From: Bdellovibrio sp. ZAP7
GTDB lineage: Bacteria; Bdellovibrionota; FAC87; UBA2466
DNA length: 64,000 nucleotides
Direction: 5' to 3'
NCBI GenBank assembly: GCA_945878405.1
Contig: CAMCTJ010000006.1
Coordinates: 1-64,000, forward strand
How positions within the stretch are numbered: position 1 is the stretch's first letter; each line of letters opens with the position of its first letter. The notes beneath the pieces were generated by a model that was given only the letters and a program-made list of their open reading frames with translations, did no database searches and was not told where the DNA came from. This document shows, one piece after another, positions 25,330 to 34,064 of the stretch. The translations under genes were made by a program, and so were the position numbers.

Positions 25330-27626
25330 GCCTTGTTGGTAACCAACGGACTTTCTACGGTCAATCTCAAATCACCTTCGGAGCAATTGACCTCTACTTT
25401 GCCGCCCTCCGTCAATTTGCCGAATAACATCTCATCCACGAGCTTTTTCTTAATATGTTCGTCAATTGCTCGTGCGATTGGACGGGCTCCATAGCTGGGA
25501 TCGTAGCCTTTTTCAAAAATAAACTCTTTAGCAGCGTCAGAAACAACGAGTTTTATTTTGCGCTCTAAAAGACTTTGTGCCATCTCAGTAAGAGCCTTAT
25601 CGATTACCCGCATCACCATTTCTTTATTTAAATTTGAAAAAGTAACCACGGCATCGAGGCGGTTGATAAATTCAGGACTAAAGGCTCCTTTGACTGCCGA
25701 ATCAGAGCGTTTCTTATTCTCTGCAGGAACAATGCCCATTCCTTGTTTAGCTACTTCTCGTGAGCCGACATTTGAAGTCATCACCAAAATCACATTTCGA
25801 AAATCGACTACTTTTCCATTGGTATCCGTCAACTTTCCGTTGTCCATGACCTGCAAAAGAATATTTGCGATATCAGGATGAGCTTTTTCCATCTCATCAA
25901 AAAGCAGTACCGCATAGGGATTTTTGGAAACCTTCTCGGTCAAAAGCCCCCCCTCTTCAAAACCGACATACCCAGGAGGTGCCCCCACCAATCTTGAAAC
26001 CGCATGTTTTTCCATGTACTCGCTCATATCAAAGCGAATGAGTTCTGTTCCTAAAAGTCTCGCCAACTGCTTGGTGACTTCTGTTTTCCCCACGCCCGTG
26101 GGGCCTGTGAATAAGTAAGACCCAATTGGCTTCAACGGATTTCCAAGCCCTGATCTCGAAAGCTTGATGCTTGAAACCAACTTTTCAATTGCAGCATCCT
26201 GTCCAAAAATCACGGCCTTTAGATCGGGCTCTAACGTCTGTAATTGTTTCTTGTCAGACGACGATACGGATTTAGCGGGAACTTGAGCAATCGATGAGAC
26301 CACCTCTTCTACATTGATAATGGTGACATCAATGTTTTCTTTTCGAGTGTCTTTCAATCGAAGTCTTGACCCCACTTCATCCATGACATCAATTGCCTTA
26401 TCCGGAAGCGGACGAGAGTGAATATATTTTGCTGAAAGCTCGACAATGGTTTTTATTACTTCCGGAGAATAAGCAACTTGATGAAAATCTTCATACCGCG
26501 GTTTGAGCCCCTCAAGAATGTGAATGGCATCTTCAATGGAAGGCTCTCTCACATCTATTTTTTGAAAGCGTCGCAAGAGCGCTTGGTCTTTCTCTAGCTG
26601 CGCTCGGTATTCTTTGTAAGTCGTTGTCCCAATGCAAGTCAGAGTCCGATTCGCAAGAGCCGGCTTAAGAAGGTTCGATGCATCAACTGAGCCTCCGCCA
26701 GTTGCCCCTGCTCCCACCAAAGTGTGCATTTCATCCACAAAAAGAATGCTGTGCTTTTTCTCTTCGAGCGCCTTAACAACCGCTTTCAGGCGCGCTTCAA
26801 AATCTCCGCGATACTTAGTACCCGAAATCAAAGCTCCTAGATCTAAGGAATAAATAACGGCTTCCTCTAATTTTGCGGGGACTTTACCTTCGATAATTTT
26901 TACAGCGAGCCCATCAGCAATCGCTGTTTTACCAACGCCTGGATCTCCCACCAAAAGAACATTGTTCTTGGTTCTTCGGGAGAGAATCTGGGCAACTCGT
27001 TCTAAAACGTCTTCTCGACCGATTAGGGGATCAATCAGTCCCTTACTCGCCCTATCGTTTAAATTAACAGTGAAGGCACTCAAAGGATCTGATTTAGGCA
27101 CCTCTGGGCCCTCTTTAACTTCGGGCTCATTCTCGGGGGTCTGTTCTTTTGCCATTCCATGAGCAAAGTATTTGACGACATCAAAATGGTTGATTCCTTG
27201 TTCATTCAGGAAATAAACAGCATGAGAATCTTCCTCTTTCAACATAGCGATGAGGAGATTTCCTGAGGTGACAATACTTTTTCCCGCGCTTTCCACCTGC
27301 AAGACGGCCCGCTGAATCACGCGATGAAAAGCAACAGTCAAAACAGGTTTAAACTCTCCCGCAGGAGCTTTCACTTTCGCAGGAAGAGGAGTTCCGTCTA
27401 ATTGGACCTCCTCAATTCTCTCTAGATTTTCAGAGATAAACTTCTCAAGCTTCTTTTTTAATAACTCTATATTTCCCGAGCAGCCTTCAATGATATCCGA
27501 GATCTCCGGATCTTCTATTCCAGCCAAAAGGACATGTTCTAGGGTGACATATTCATTTCGGGTTTCAGTGGCTTTTTTTATAGATCGACTGATGGTCTTC
27601 TCTAATTCAGGAGTAAATCTCATCAT
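25326..27626 (-). CDS. clpA: ATP-dependent Clp protease ATPase subunit ClpA
   Basis: ClpA is the AAA+ unfoldase that feeds N-degron and other substrates into ClpP. The N-terminal Clp-N repeats (about 1-150) bind ClpS. The first AAA domain has LLVGDPGVGKTAIADGLAV; the second has LFTGPTGVGKTEVTKQLARLL followed by FDMSEYMEKHAVSRLVGAPPGYVG. The ClpP-docking loop, IGL in E. coli, appears as MGI in KQGMGIVPAE. Length (766 aa) matches the family. It follows clpS by 8 bp, so the adaptor and its ATPase are co-transcribed. No clpP is in the window. Confidence 0.96.
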   Translation of the reverse strand: MMRFTPELEKTISRSIKKATETRNEYVTLEHVLLAGIEDPEISDIIEGCSGNIELLKKKLEKFISENLERIEEVQLDGTPLPAKVKAPAGEFKPVLTVAFHRVIQRAVLQVESAGKSIVTSGNLLIAMLKEEDSHAVYFLNEQGINHFDVVKYFAHGMAKEQTPENEPEVKEGPEVPKSDPLSAFTVNLNDRASKGLIDPLIGREDVLERVAQILSRRTKNNVLLVGDPGVGKTAIADGLAVKIIEGKVPAKLEEAVIYSLDLGALISGTKYRGDFEARLKAVVKALEEKKHSILFVDEMHTLVGAGATGGGSVDASNLLKPALANRTLTCIGTTTYKEYRAQLEKDQALLRRFQKIDVREPSIEDAIHILEGLKPRYEDFHQVAYSPEVIKTIVELSAKYIHSRPLPDKAIDVMDEVGSRLRLKDTRKENIDVTIINVEEVVSSIAQVPAKSVSSSDKKQLQTLEPDLKAVIFGQDAAIEKLVSSIKLSRSGLGNPLKPIGSYLFTGPTGVGKTEVTKQLARLLGTELIRFDMSEYMEKHAVSRLVGAPPGYVGFEEGGLLTEKVSKNPYAVLLFDEMEKAHPDIANILLQVMDNGKLTDTNGKVVDFRNVILVMTSNVGSREVAKQGMGIVPAENKKRSDSAVKGAFSPEFINRLDAVVTFSNLNKEMVMRVIDKALTEMAQSLLERKIKLVVSDAAKEFIFEKGYDPSYGARPIARAIDEHIKKKLVDEMLFGKLTEGGKVEVNCSEGDLRLTVESPLVTNKA

Positions 27627-27634
27627 GTCTCACC

Positions 27635-27952
27635 TCAAACTTTTTCCACTATGCACTTCAGTGGATATTTATTACTTTTAGAATACTCGTTTACCTGGGC
27701 TGACTTAGTTTCCGCTATTTCCAAAGAAAAAACTCCTGCAACCCCCAAGCCTTTTCGATGTACTTGCAACATCAACTCAGTCGCCTGCTCTAGAGTCTTT
27801 CGAAAGAACTTTTGCAAAATATGCACGACATAATCTTGTGGTGTGAAATCGTCGTTTAGAATTACCACTTTATACAAAGAGGGGGTTTTCGTTCGTTCTT
27901 CTGGACGAACAAGAGTTCTGGTGGAGCCGAAATCATCCAATTCATTTGACAT
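27635..27952 (-). CDS. clpS: ClpS adaptor protein
   Basis: ClpS recognises N-terminal Leu, Phe, Trp or Tyr residues and delivers those proteins to ClpA. The 105-aa protein has an extended N-terminal arm and the signature block SLYKVVILNDDFTPQDYVVHIL (NDD contacts the alpha-amino group), followed by the family helices EQATELMLQVHRKGLGVAGVF and EIAETKSAQVNEYS. It lies 4 bp after the penicillin-binding protein gene and 8 bp before clpA. Aat, which creates such N-degrons, is encoded next door on the opposite strand. Confidence 0.95.
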   Translation of the reverse strand: MSNELDDFGSTRTLVRPEERTKTPSLYKVVILNDDFTPQDYVVHILQKFFRKTLEQATELMLQVHRKGLGVAGVFSLEIAETKSAQVNEYSKSNKYPLKCIVEKV

Positions 27953-27956
27953 ATGC

Positions 27957-29207
27957 TTAGCTCTTCTTCTTTTTTCTGCGGGCTTTTACAGCCTCAAGAT
28001 CGGGAGCAAAATACCGTTCGACAGCCTTACTGGCCAAATAGGAAGACTTCACAGTCCACTTTTCCTCATGGATCGTAAGCACCGCAAGCCCGAGACTTTT
28101 GTCTCCTTTTTTAGCATAACCCACAAACCAATCATACTTGCCTTTGGGGTTATTGCCAGTCAGTGAGCCGGTCTTTCCCCCCATTTCAACTTCCGCCTTA
28201 ACCGATTGACGGACTAATCCTCGAAAGCTCTTTCGAGATGTTCCGACTCGTACCGTATCTTGCATCATGCTTCGAAGCTCTCGAGCTGTTTCAGCGCTGA
28301 TGACTTGTCCCATAGGAACTGGCTCAGCTTGGTAGGGAACTCCGGCTCGGTTAGGAGTAAAGGAATCAACGAGAAAGGGCTCCATCATGAGCCCGTCATT
28401 AGCAATTGCCCCGGCCATGACAGCCCCCTGAAGCGGGCTCATTAAAACATTTCGATTAAAACCACTTGCTACCTCTGCCACAGAAAGCGGATCTTCTCCC
28501 AAAAACTCAAAGGTGCCGGCTTCGACTGGCAGATCGACTGGAATGTCTTTATTAAACTGAAACTTTTCCGCATAGTGATTGAGATCTTCTTTTGGAACTG
28601 TGTAAATCCCTAACTTGCCAAAAACAGTGTTCACCGAACGAGCAAAAGCCTCTCGCAATCGCATTTTTCGAACCCACCTCTGATTTTTAGGAGGTTTTAG
28701 ATTTTGACGATACAAGGTATGGTTTGCTCCAGTGAAAGAGATGACCGTTTCTGGGTTTGCCTTTTTTTTATCTAAAGCAGCCGCCGCGGTTACAATTTTA
28801 AAAACAGAGGCCGCTGGAAAAGAAGCCCGAAGGGTTAAGTTTCCGATGTCTTTTTTATTTCGAGTGTAACTAAACAAAGCTCGAATCGACCCAGTTTTCG
28901 GATCGATAGCTACAAATGCCCCATAGTCAGGTTTATAAGATTCAAACTGTTTTATTAAAGTCTCTTGAAGATCCTGATCTAACGTATAGGTAAATTGTCC
29001 TGACGTTTTTTCATTTTCATCCGTAAGCTCTATCTCACCAGCTGGCGGAAATTCATTTTTTGAAACTGAACTGGTAAGAGATTGAGCGATGGCTCTCTTC
29101 GAATAAGGGGATTTCTTCTTTCCCGAACTCCAAAAAAAACTGATGGCAAAGAAAAAAATGGCAATAAAAGCTAAAAGTTTTAAAGACCCTAAATGAAGCT
29201 GTTTCAT
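27957..29207 (-). CDS. Penicillin-binding transpeptidase-domain protein
   Basis: A 416-aa protein with one N-terminal membrane anchor (LLAFIAIFFFAISFFW), followed by an extracytoplasmic transpeptidase domain (PF00905-type). Active-site motifs are SVFK (in FPAASVFKIVTAAAALD), SVN and KTG (in GGKTGSLTG), the serine acyl-enzyme set. There is no glycosyltransferase or large N-terminal domain, so it is a small, class-B-like or YbiS/PBP-type peptidoglycan enzyme or a beta-lactam-related regulator. The C-terminus is very basic (KARRKKKKS). It is the first gene of the clpS-clpA-recN run, 4 bp before clpS, an odd partnership for protein-degradation genes. Confidence 0.82.
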   Translation of the reverse strand: MKQLHLGSLKLLAFIAIFFFAISFFWSSGKKKSPYSKRAIAQSLTSSVSKNEFPPAGEIELTDENEKTSGQFTYTLDQDLQETLIKQFESYKPDYGAFVAIDPKTGSIRALFSYTRNKKDIGNLTLRASFPAASVFKIVTAAAALDKKKANPETVISFTGANHTLYRQNLKPPKNQRWVRKMRLREAFARSVNTVFGKLGIYTVPKEDLNHYAEKFQFNKDIPVDLPVEAGTFEFLGEDPLSVAEVASGFNRNVLMSPLQGAVMAGAIANDGLMMEPFLVDSFTPNRAGVPYQAEPVPMGQVISAETARELRSMMQDTVRVGTSRKSFRGLVRQSVKAEVEMGGKTGSLTGNNPKGKYDWFVGYAKKGDKSLGLAVLTIHEEKWTVKSSYLASKAVERYFAPDLEAVKARRKKKKS

Positions 29208-29332
29208 AGTTGCGAATTAAATATACCTCAACCCACTCAACCTGATGAGGGCCCCGTTTTTAATTAGCAATTTCAATTACTTATATACGCGATCCAGGAT
29301 TTTGTGCTAAGCTTAGGATGGTTAGGTTATCT

Positions 29333-29914
29333 ATGACTAAAACCCTCCCTCCAGCAACTGAACTCCTCTGGGCCTATTCTCAAGGCTTTTTCCCAATGCC
29401 TGAACCCCAGACAGAAGAAATCGAGTGGTATCGGCCTGATCCGAGAGCCATTTTGCCTGTCGATAAATTCCATGTTTCTCGTTCCTTGCGGAAGGTCCTC
29501 AGAGAAAATATTTTTTCTGTGACTCACAATCGAGATTTCACCCAAGTGATCTCAGGTTGTGCCAATCGCACGGAAACCTGGATCAATTCCGAATTTTTAA
29601 GAGCCTACACAGAGCTTCACCGTATGGGACACGCACACTCTGTTGAAGTTTGGTTAGATGAAAAAATTGTTGGGGGCGTCTATGGCGTTCAGTTAGGAGG
29701 GGCGTTTTTTGCTGAAAGCATGTTCTCGACAAAAGATAACGCGTCAAAGGTTGCGCTCTATGATTTGACTACTCACTTGAGACGCCAGGGATTCTCCTTA
29801 CTCGAAATTCAATTTTTAACACCCCATTTAGCGTCGCTCGGGGCGATAGAAATTCCAGACGATGAGTACCAGACAATTTTAAAAAAAGCCCAAAAGGTTG
29901 CCTGTCATTTTTAG
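29333..29914 (+). CDS. aat: Leucyl/phenylalanyl-tRNA-protein transferase Aat
   Basis: Aat adds Leu or Phe from aminoacyl-tRNA to N-terminal Arg/Lys of proteins, creating N-degrons for ClpS-ClpAP. The ATG at 29333 (193 aa, AGG 6 bp upstream) gives a normal N-terminus (MTKTLPPATELLWAYSQGFFPM); the track ATG 15 bp upstream is possible. Family blocks are WYRPDPRAILP, HSVEVWLDEKIVGGVYGVQLGGAFFAESMFS and the C-terminal LEIQFLTPHLASLGA. It is divergent from the pbp-clpS-clpA operon across about 125 bp. Its stop codon overlaps the convergent response-regulator stop by 4 bp. Confidence 0.95.
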   Translation: MTKTLPPATELLWAYSQGFFPMPEPQTEEIEWYRPDPRAILPVDKFHVSRSLRKVLRENIFSVTHNRDFTQVISGCANRTETWINSEFLRAYTELHRMGHAHSVEVWLDEKIVGGVYGVQLGGAFFAESMFSTKDNASKVALYDLTTHLRRQGFSLLEIQFLTPHLASLGAIEIPDDEYQTILKKAQKVACHF

Positions 29915-31275
29915 GGGCGGATGCCTAATTCTTTTATTTTGAGTTGCAAGCCTTTTCGACTCAAGTTGAGAAGGCGCGCCGCTTGAGTCACGTTTTGTTG
30001 AGTTTCGACCAGCGCTTCTTCAATTGCTTTTTTCTCAATTTTTCGAGTAGCGTCCTTGACCTTATCTTTTAGCCCGCCGGAACTTTTCACTTGGCGTTCG
30101 ATAAACTGCTCTTCCTCAAAATCCAAAATCTCTTCTGGCAGCTGTTCAGGATGTATCATGGGACTATCTCCCATGATCAAACACCGCTCCAACACATTTT
30201 CTAGCTGCCTAATATTTCCTGGCCAGGGAAACTGAACCATCAACTCCATTGTTTCTGGAGAAAATTGCGGAGCCTCTCTTTTCAATCGGATTGCAAATTT
30301 TTTACTGAAATGAGAGACCAAAAGCGGGATATCTTCTCTTCGTTCTCTCAAAGGAGCCAAATGAATCGGAACGACATTTAGCCGATAAAACAGATCGTTA
30401 CGAAAGGTTCCGCTCTTTACTTCTTGTTCTAAATTCTTATTTGTCGCTGTGATGAGACGGACATCCACGTGATGCGTTTTGATTCCTCCTACTCTCTCAA
30501 AACTTTTCTCTTGGAGCAATCGAAGCAACTTTACTTGCATCTCAAGTGACATCTCACCAATTTCATCTAAAAATAGAGTTCCTTGGTCTGCTAGTTCAAA
30601 ACGTCCTGGCTTGGTGGCGTGAGCTCCTGTAAAGGCACCTTTCTCGTAACCAAACAATTCACTTTCTAATAAAGACTCCGGGATAGCAGCACAATTGATC
30701 TTAATTAAAGGCCCCAAACGTCGGGAGCTCTTTTCGTGGATAGCTTGGGCAATCAATTCTTTTCCCGTTCCGCTTTCGCCAGTAATCAACACAGTAGTAT
30801 CCGTGGGAGCAACCTTTTCGACTAATGTGAGCGCTTTATGAAGCTGTGGAGAAGCCCCCACAAACACGACTCCCTCACTCAGCTTCACGGAGTGATTTTG
30901 ATTAAATCTGTAATTCAGAAGGGCCTTTTCGATGACCTTTAAGAGCTCCTGGCGCTCAAAGGGTTTACTCAAATAATCAAACGCCCCTTGTTTCATCGAA
31001 TCAACAGCAGAATCAATTGAGCCGTGCGCAGTAAGAATAATCACCGGGATATTAAATCCCTCTTCTCGAAGCCATTTGAGCAAAGATAAACCATCTTCTC
31101 GCTCCAGTCTCAAATCACTTACAATTACCTGAACCTCTTGCTTTTGAATGGCTTGCTTAGCCTCTTGCAGCGTTGCTACGGGTATCGACTGGTAGTCAGC
31201 CGATTTCAGCATCGCTGAGAGAATTTTTCTTATGTTTTTTTCATCATCAAGAACCAAAATATTTATCGCGCTCAT
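29911..31275 (-). CDS. NtrC-family sigma54-dependent response regulator
   Basis: A 454-aa three-domain regulator. The receiver domain (about 1-120) contains VLDDEKNIRKIL and the phosphoacceptor aspartate in VSDLRLERED (Asp about 54). The AAA+ domain has GESGTGKELIAQAIH (Walker A) and the full sigma54-contacting loop GAFTGAH, so it should open sigma54 promoters. The C-terminal Fis-type HTH ends in NVTQAARLLNLSRKGLQLKIKEL. It overlaps its histidine kinase gene by 4 bp. Two or three sigma54-like promoters in the window are candidate targets, but no direct link can be shown. Confidence 0.94.
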   Translation of the reverse strand: MSAINILVLDDEKNIRKILSAMLKSADYQSIPVATLQEAKQAIQKQEVQVIVSDLRLEREDGLSLLKWLREEGFNIPVIILTAHGSIDSAVDSMKQGAFDYLSKPFERQELLKVIEKALLNYRFNQNHSVKLSEGVVFVGASPQLHKALTLVEKVAPTDTTVLITGESGTGKELIAQAIHEKSSRRLGPLIKINCAAIPESLLESELFGYEKGAFTGAHATKPGRFELADQGTLFLDEIGEMSLEMQVKLLRLLQEKSFERVGGIKTHHVDVRLITATNKNLEQEVKSGTFRNDLFYRLNVVPIHLAPLRERREDIPLLVSHFSKKFAIRLKREAPQFSPETMELMVQFPWPGNIRQLENVLERCLIMGDSPMIHPEQLPEEILDFEEEQFIERQVKSSGGLKDKVKDATRKIEKKAIEEALVETQQNVTQAARLLNLSRKGLQLKIKELGIRP

Positions 31276-33425
31276 AGGGCACCCTGAGGCGACACAGTAG
31301 AAAAGGAAGGCAACGCGGGCTTGGGAACTTTAGCCATTCCAGGAAGGTGCAAAATCACTCGAGTCCCTTTCGGCGAATTGGTCCGAACTTGGATAGTTCC
31401 TCCCATAGACTCAATAAGTCTTAAACAGATGGCGAGCCCTAGCCCAGTGCCTTTAGCCTTTGTTGTAAAAAAAGGAGTGAAAATTTTATTTCGATCCGTC
31501 GGCGAAATGCCAGGTCCGTTATCCTGAATCTCAATTTCCACAAAGAGCTTATCAGGTTGTTCCGCTAAACTTTCCCAGCCCTCCATTGTTTTGAAAAGCG
31601 GAATTCCCCAGGCCCAACGTCTACGTGGTTTTATTTCTTTAACCAGAACTTTTAAGGCAGCATCTGCTTGCCCTTCCATTGCTTGAATTGCATTCAAGAA
31701 TAAATTCAAAAGAACCTGTTTTAATATTTCGGGATCTGCCTCGACAGAAATATCGCTGCGATCAGAATGAACCCAAAAGGACACCTTGGCATCTCGTAAG
31801 CAAAGAGCTGCGCTATGTTCAATGACCTTTAAAGGATCACAAACCGACTCCGGATCCTGCTTTCTGGGCTTTGCAAAATCCAAAAACTGAGTCAAGACTC
31901 CTGATAAACGATTGGCTTCATCTTGAATGATCTTCAAATATTCTTCTGAGTTTTCTGGGTTTTTCTCATGGGTTAAAAGTTCAGCTGCGCCTTTTATGGC
32001 TCCTAGTGGATTTTTGATTTCATGAGCCAATCCAGCGGCCATTTCTCCGATCGTAACAAGTTTTTCGCGATCTCGGGAAACCGTCAAAGCCTGAGCGCTC
32101 TTTAACAACAGAGCAATTTGCCGAGATACAGGCACAAACAACCTGAGAAGATCTGTACTCAAAATAATACGCTCGCTCAGAGGAGCAGCAATGAATCCGA
32201 CCACCTTATCGCTATAGAAAAACGGAACCACCAGATCAGCGCCAAGCTGTCTTAAGGAGTCCAGGCAGTCTTCCAGAAATTTTCGCCCCTGCGTAGAATG
32301 AAAAGATTGTAAATCAGTACGAATGGAGTCCCCCACGAACGGACGCCCCCGCCGCAGGGTCATATATTCTACGAGTGGATTTGCAGAGGAAAGCTCCCCG
32401 CCGCACTCTTCAAAACGTCCGTCAGCACGAACGTAGCTTAAACCATCTTTCTCAAGCAGAAAGAGAACGGCTTTATCAATGCCCAACACCTTTTTTAAAC
32501 TTGCGGCAATCTTCAATGACAATTCACGGGGATCGGCGATGCCTCTCAAGTCTTCAGCCAAAGCATTTAATTCCGATTCTAGTTGCACGTTCTTTCTTAA
32601 AAACACTTGATTCATCAACCGACTCACGGCAGTTTTTAGAGGCTCAAACAAAACCATGATCGCAAAAGAGGCAACAAACGTATTAAACAAAAATAGTCCG
32701 GGACGAGAACCTACCCAACTTACGAGAAGCCAATAGATCCCAGACAAAATCAGTGAAAGACTTCCGAACAGAAAAGCTCTGGATAGCAATTCTTGGGTAG
32801 TCAGCAATTCTCTTTGAATAAATAGTTGAAAAAGAAAAATAAGGTACAGTGAACGAGCGAGAGTTCCCAATGGCACAACGCTACTCAAATCGGAAAAATA
32901 CAATGTATCCGTAAGATGAAGAGCGATAACGACTACCAATCCCCAAGAGGCATATCGGTAACGAAGTTTTTCCCTCGGTAATGTTTCTCGCTGCTCACTT
33001 TTAACAAGCACAGCCGTCCAAAAAAAAGCTGGAATGAGGTAAGTGGCTTCAGTGAGGGCGATGAGAAGTCCCGACCATCTTGAATATCCAGAGAAAAATG
33101 AGACAAAACCGATGGCTCCTAACAAGGGCAAATAAAACCACTTCGTTCGAGCTATCAAACTAGAGGAGTCTGGCTGAAGCTCCTTAAGCCAAAGCAGACT
33201 GATAGGCCCCACAAACAAAGATAAAAGAAGAAAGATCTGAGGATCGTAGAGGGCCGTTTTTTCAAATCCCTTCATGAGACACAAAAAATCGCGAGCCAAC
33301 AGAATGCCGCAAAATAAAGAAAAGCTTCGGTAAACTGGATTTTTGAAGTTACGGATCAATACCGCAATACCCAGGAATGCTGCCACAAAGCAGGAGAGAA
33401 TCAGACTTATAGTGTCAATTCGCAT
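31272..33425 (-). CDS. Membrane sensor histidine kinase (7TM-GAF-HisKA-HATPase)
   Basis: I use the ATG at 33425 (717 aa) since the TTG in the track adds ten implausible residues; no clear Shine-Dalgarno supports either. The first ~280 residues hold seven or eight membrane helices. A GAF-like domain follows (about 300-440). Then come the phosphoacceptor histidine in GLAHEIKNPLGAIKGAAEL and the ATP-binding blocks NLFLNAIQAM, DNGPGIS and GTGLGLAICLRLI. Architecture and partner resemble the PrsK/PrsR type of kinase plus NtrC regulator, though exosortase genes are not here. A perfect TATAAT lies about 50 bp upstream on the minus strand (33469-33474). The signal sensed is unknown. Confidence 0.9.
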   Translation of the reverse strand: MRIDTISLILSCFVAAFLGIAVLIRNFKNPVYRSFSLFCGILLARDFLCLMKGFEKTALYDPQIFLLLSLFVGPISLLWLKELQPDSSSLIARTKWFYLPLLGAIGFVSFFSGYSRWSGLLIALTEATYLIPAFFWTAVLVKSEQRETLPREKLRYRYASWGLVVVIALHLTDTLYFSDLSSVVPLGTLARSLYLIFLFQLFIQRELLTTQELLSRAFLFGSLSLILSGIYWLLVSWVGSRPGLFLFNTFVASFAIMVLFEPLKTAVSRLMNQVFLRKNVQLESELNALAEDLRGIADPRELSLKIAASLKKVLGIDKAVLFLLEKDGLSYVRADGRFEECGGELSSANPLVEYMTLRRGRPFVGDSIRTDLQSFHSTQGRKFLEDCLDSLRQLGADLVVPFFYSDKVVGFIAAPLSERIILSTDLLRLFVPVSRQIALLLKSAQALTVSRDREKLVTIGEMAAGLAHEIKNPLGAIKGAAELLTHEKNPENSEEYLKIIQDEANRLSGVLTQFLDFAKPRKQDPESVCDPLKVIEHSAALCLRDAKVSFWVHSDRSDISVEADPEILKQVLLNLFLNAIQAMEGQADAALKVLVKEIKPRRRWAWGIPLFKTMEGWESLAEQPDKLFVEIEIQDNGPGISPTDRNKIFTPFFTTKAKGTGLGLAICLRLIESMGGTIQVRTNSPKGTRVILHLPGMAKVPKPALPSFSTVSPQGAL

Positions 33426-33521
33426 ACTTGGGCTAGTCGTACCACGTGCTCCCAACGATGTCCAACGCCAGGCATTATACTACCCTTTAAGCCATAAATG
33501 GGTTAGATTCAGTCTCTAAAA

Positions 33522-34064
33522 ATGAGCCAAACACTTGAAAACTATTACCAAGTTTTGAGGGTTCGAAAAGAAGCCACCTCCACTGAAATAGTGGCTGCCT
33601 ATCATGCGGTGAAGGGAGCCTTAAATCAGGGGGCAACCTCTGGAGGCTTAGGTCTCTCTGCGGAGGATATTTCTACCTATCTTCGTCGGATTGATGAGGC
33701 CTATACGACGTTGACGGATCCAAAAAAACGACAGGACTACGATGAGATCCTGAAATTAACCCAGTCGAGCTTGGAGAGAGACTCTCTCCGAAACCCTGAC
33801 CCTAAATCTGTTACTGGCCAAACTTTACGTCAGACTCGTGAGAAACTTAACTTGTCCCGTGAAGAAATTTTTCGAACCACTCGAATCCCGATTCGTTATC
33901 TAAAAGCCATCGAAGAAGAAATTATTAAGGATATGCCGGCTCGGGTTTATTTGCAGGGGTTTGTGAAAAACCTGGCCCAGGTTTACAAACTAAACCCCCA
34001 AGAAACAGCTCGCCTTTTTTTAGAATACTTTGATAAAGACCTTTCTCAACGTGCCAAATTTTAA
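33522..34064 (+). CDS. Degenerate J-domain / RodZ-type HTH fusion protein
   Basis: A 180-aa protein with two recognisable parts. Residues about 1-85 have the J-domain layout (NYYQVLRVRKEATSTEIVAAYHAVKGAL... then ISTYLRRIDEAYTTLTDPKKRQDYD), including the ending AY-x-L-x-D-x-x-x-R-x-x-YD. The HPD tripeptide needed to activate DnaK is missing. Residues about 95-170 are a RodZ-type helix-turn-helix (GQTLRQTREKLNLSREEIFRTTRIPIRYLKAIEEE...MPARVYLQGFVKNLAQVYKLNPQE), complete with the Y-x-x-G-F-x-x-x-Y-A block, but with no membrane anchor. It precedes the RluD-type gene, overlapping it slightly. Function unknown. Confidence 0.75.
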   Translation: MSQTLENYYQVLRVRKEATSTEIVAAYHAVKGALNQGATSGGLGLSAEDISTYLRRIDEAYTTLTDPKKRQDYDEILKLTQSSLERDSLRNPDPKSVTGQTLRQTREKLNLSREEIFRTTRIPIRYLKAIEEEIIKDMPARVYLQGFVKNLAQVYKLNPQETARLFLEYFDKDLSQRAKF

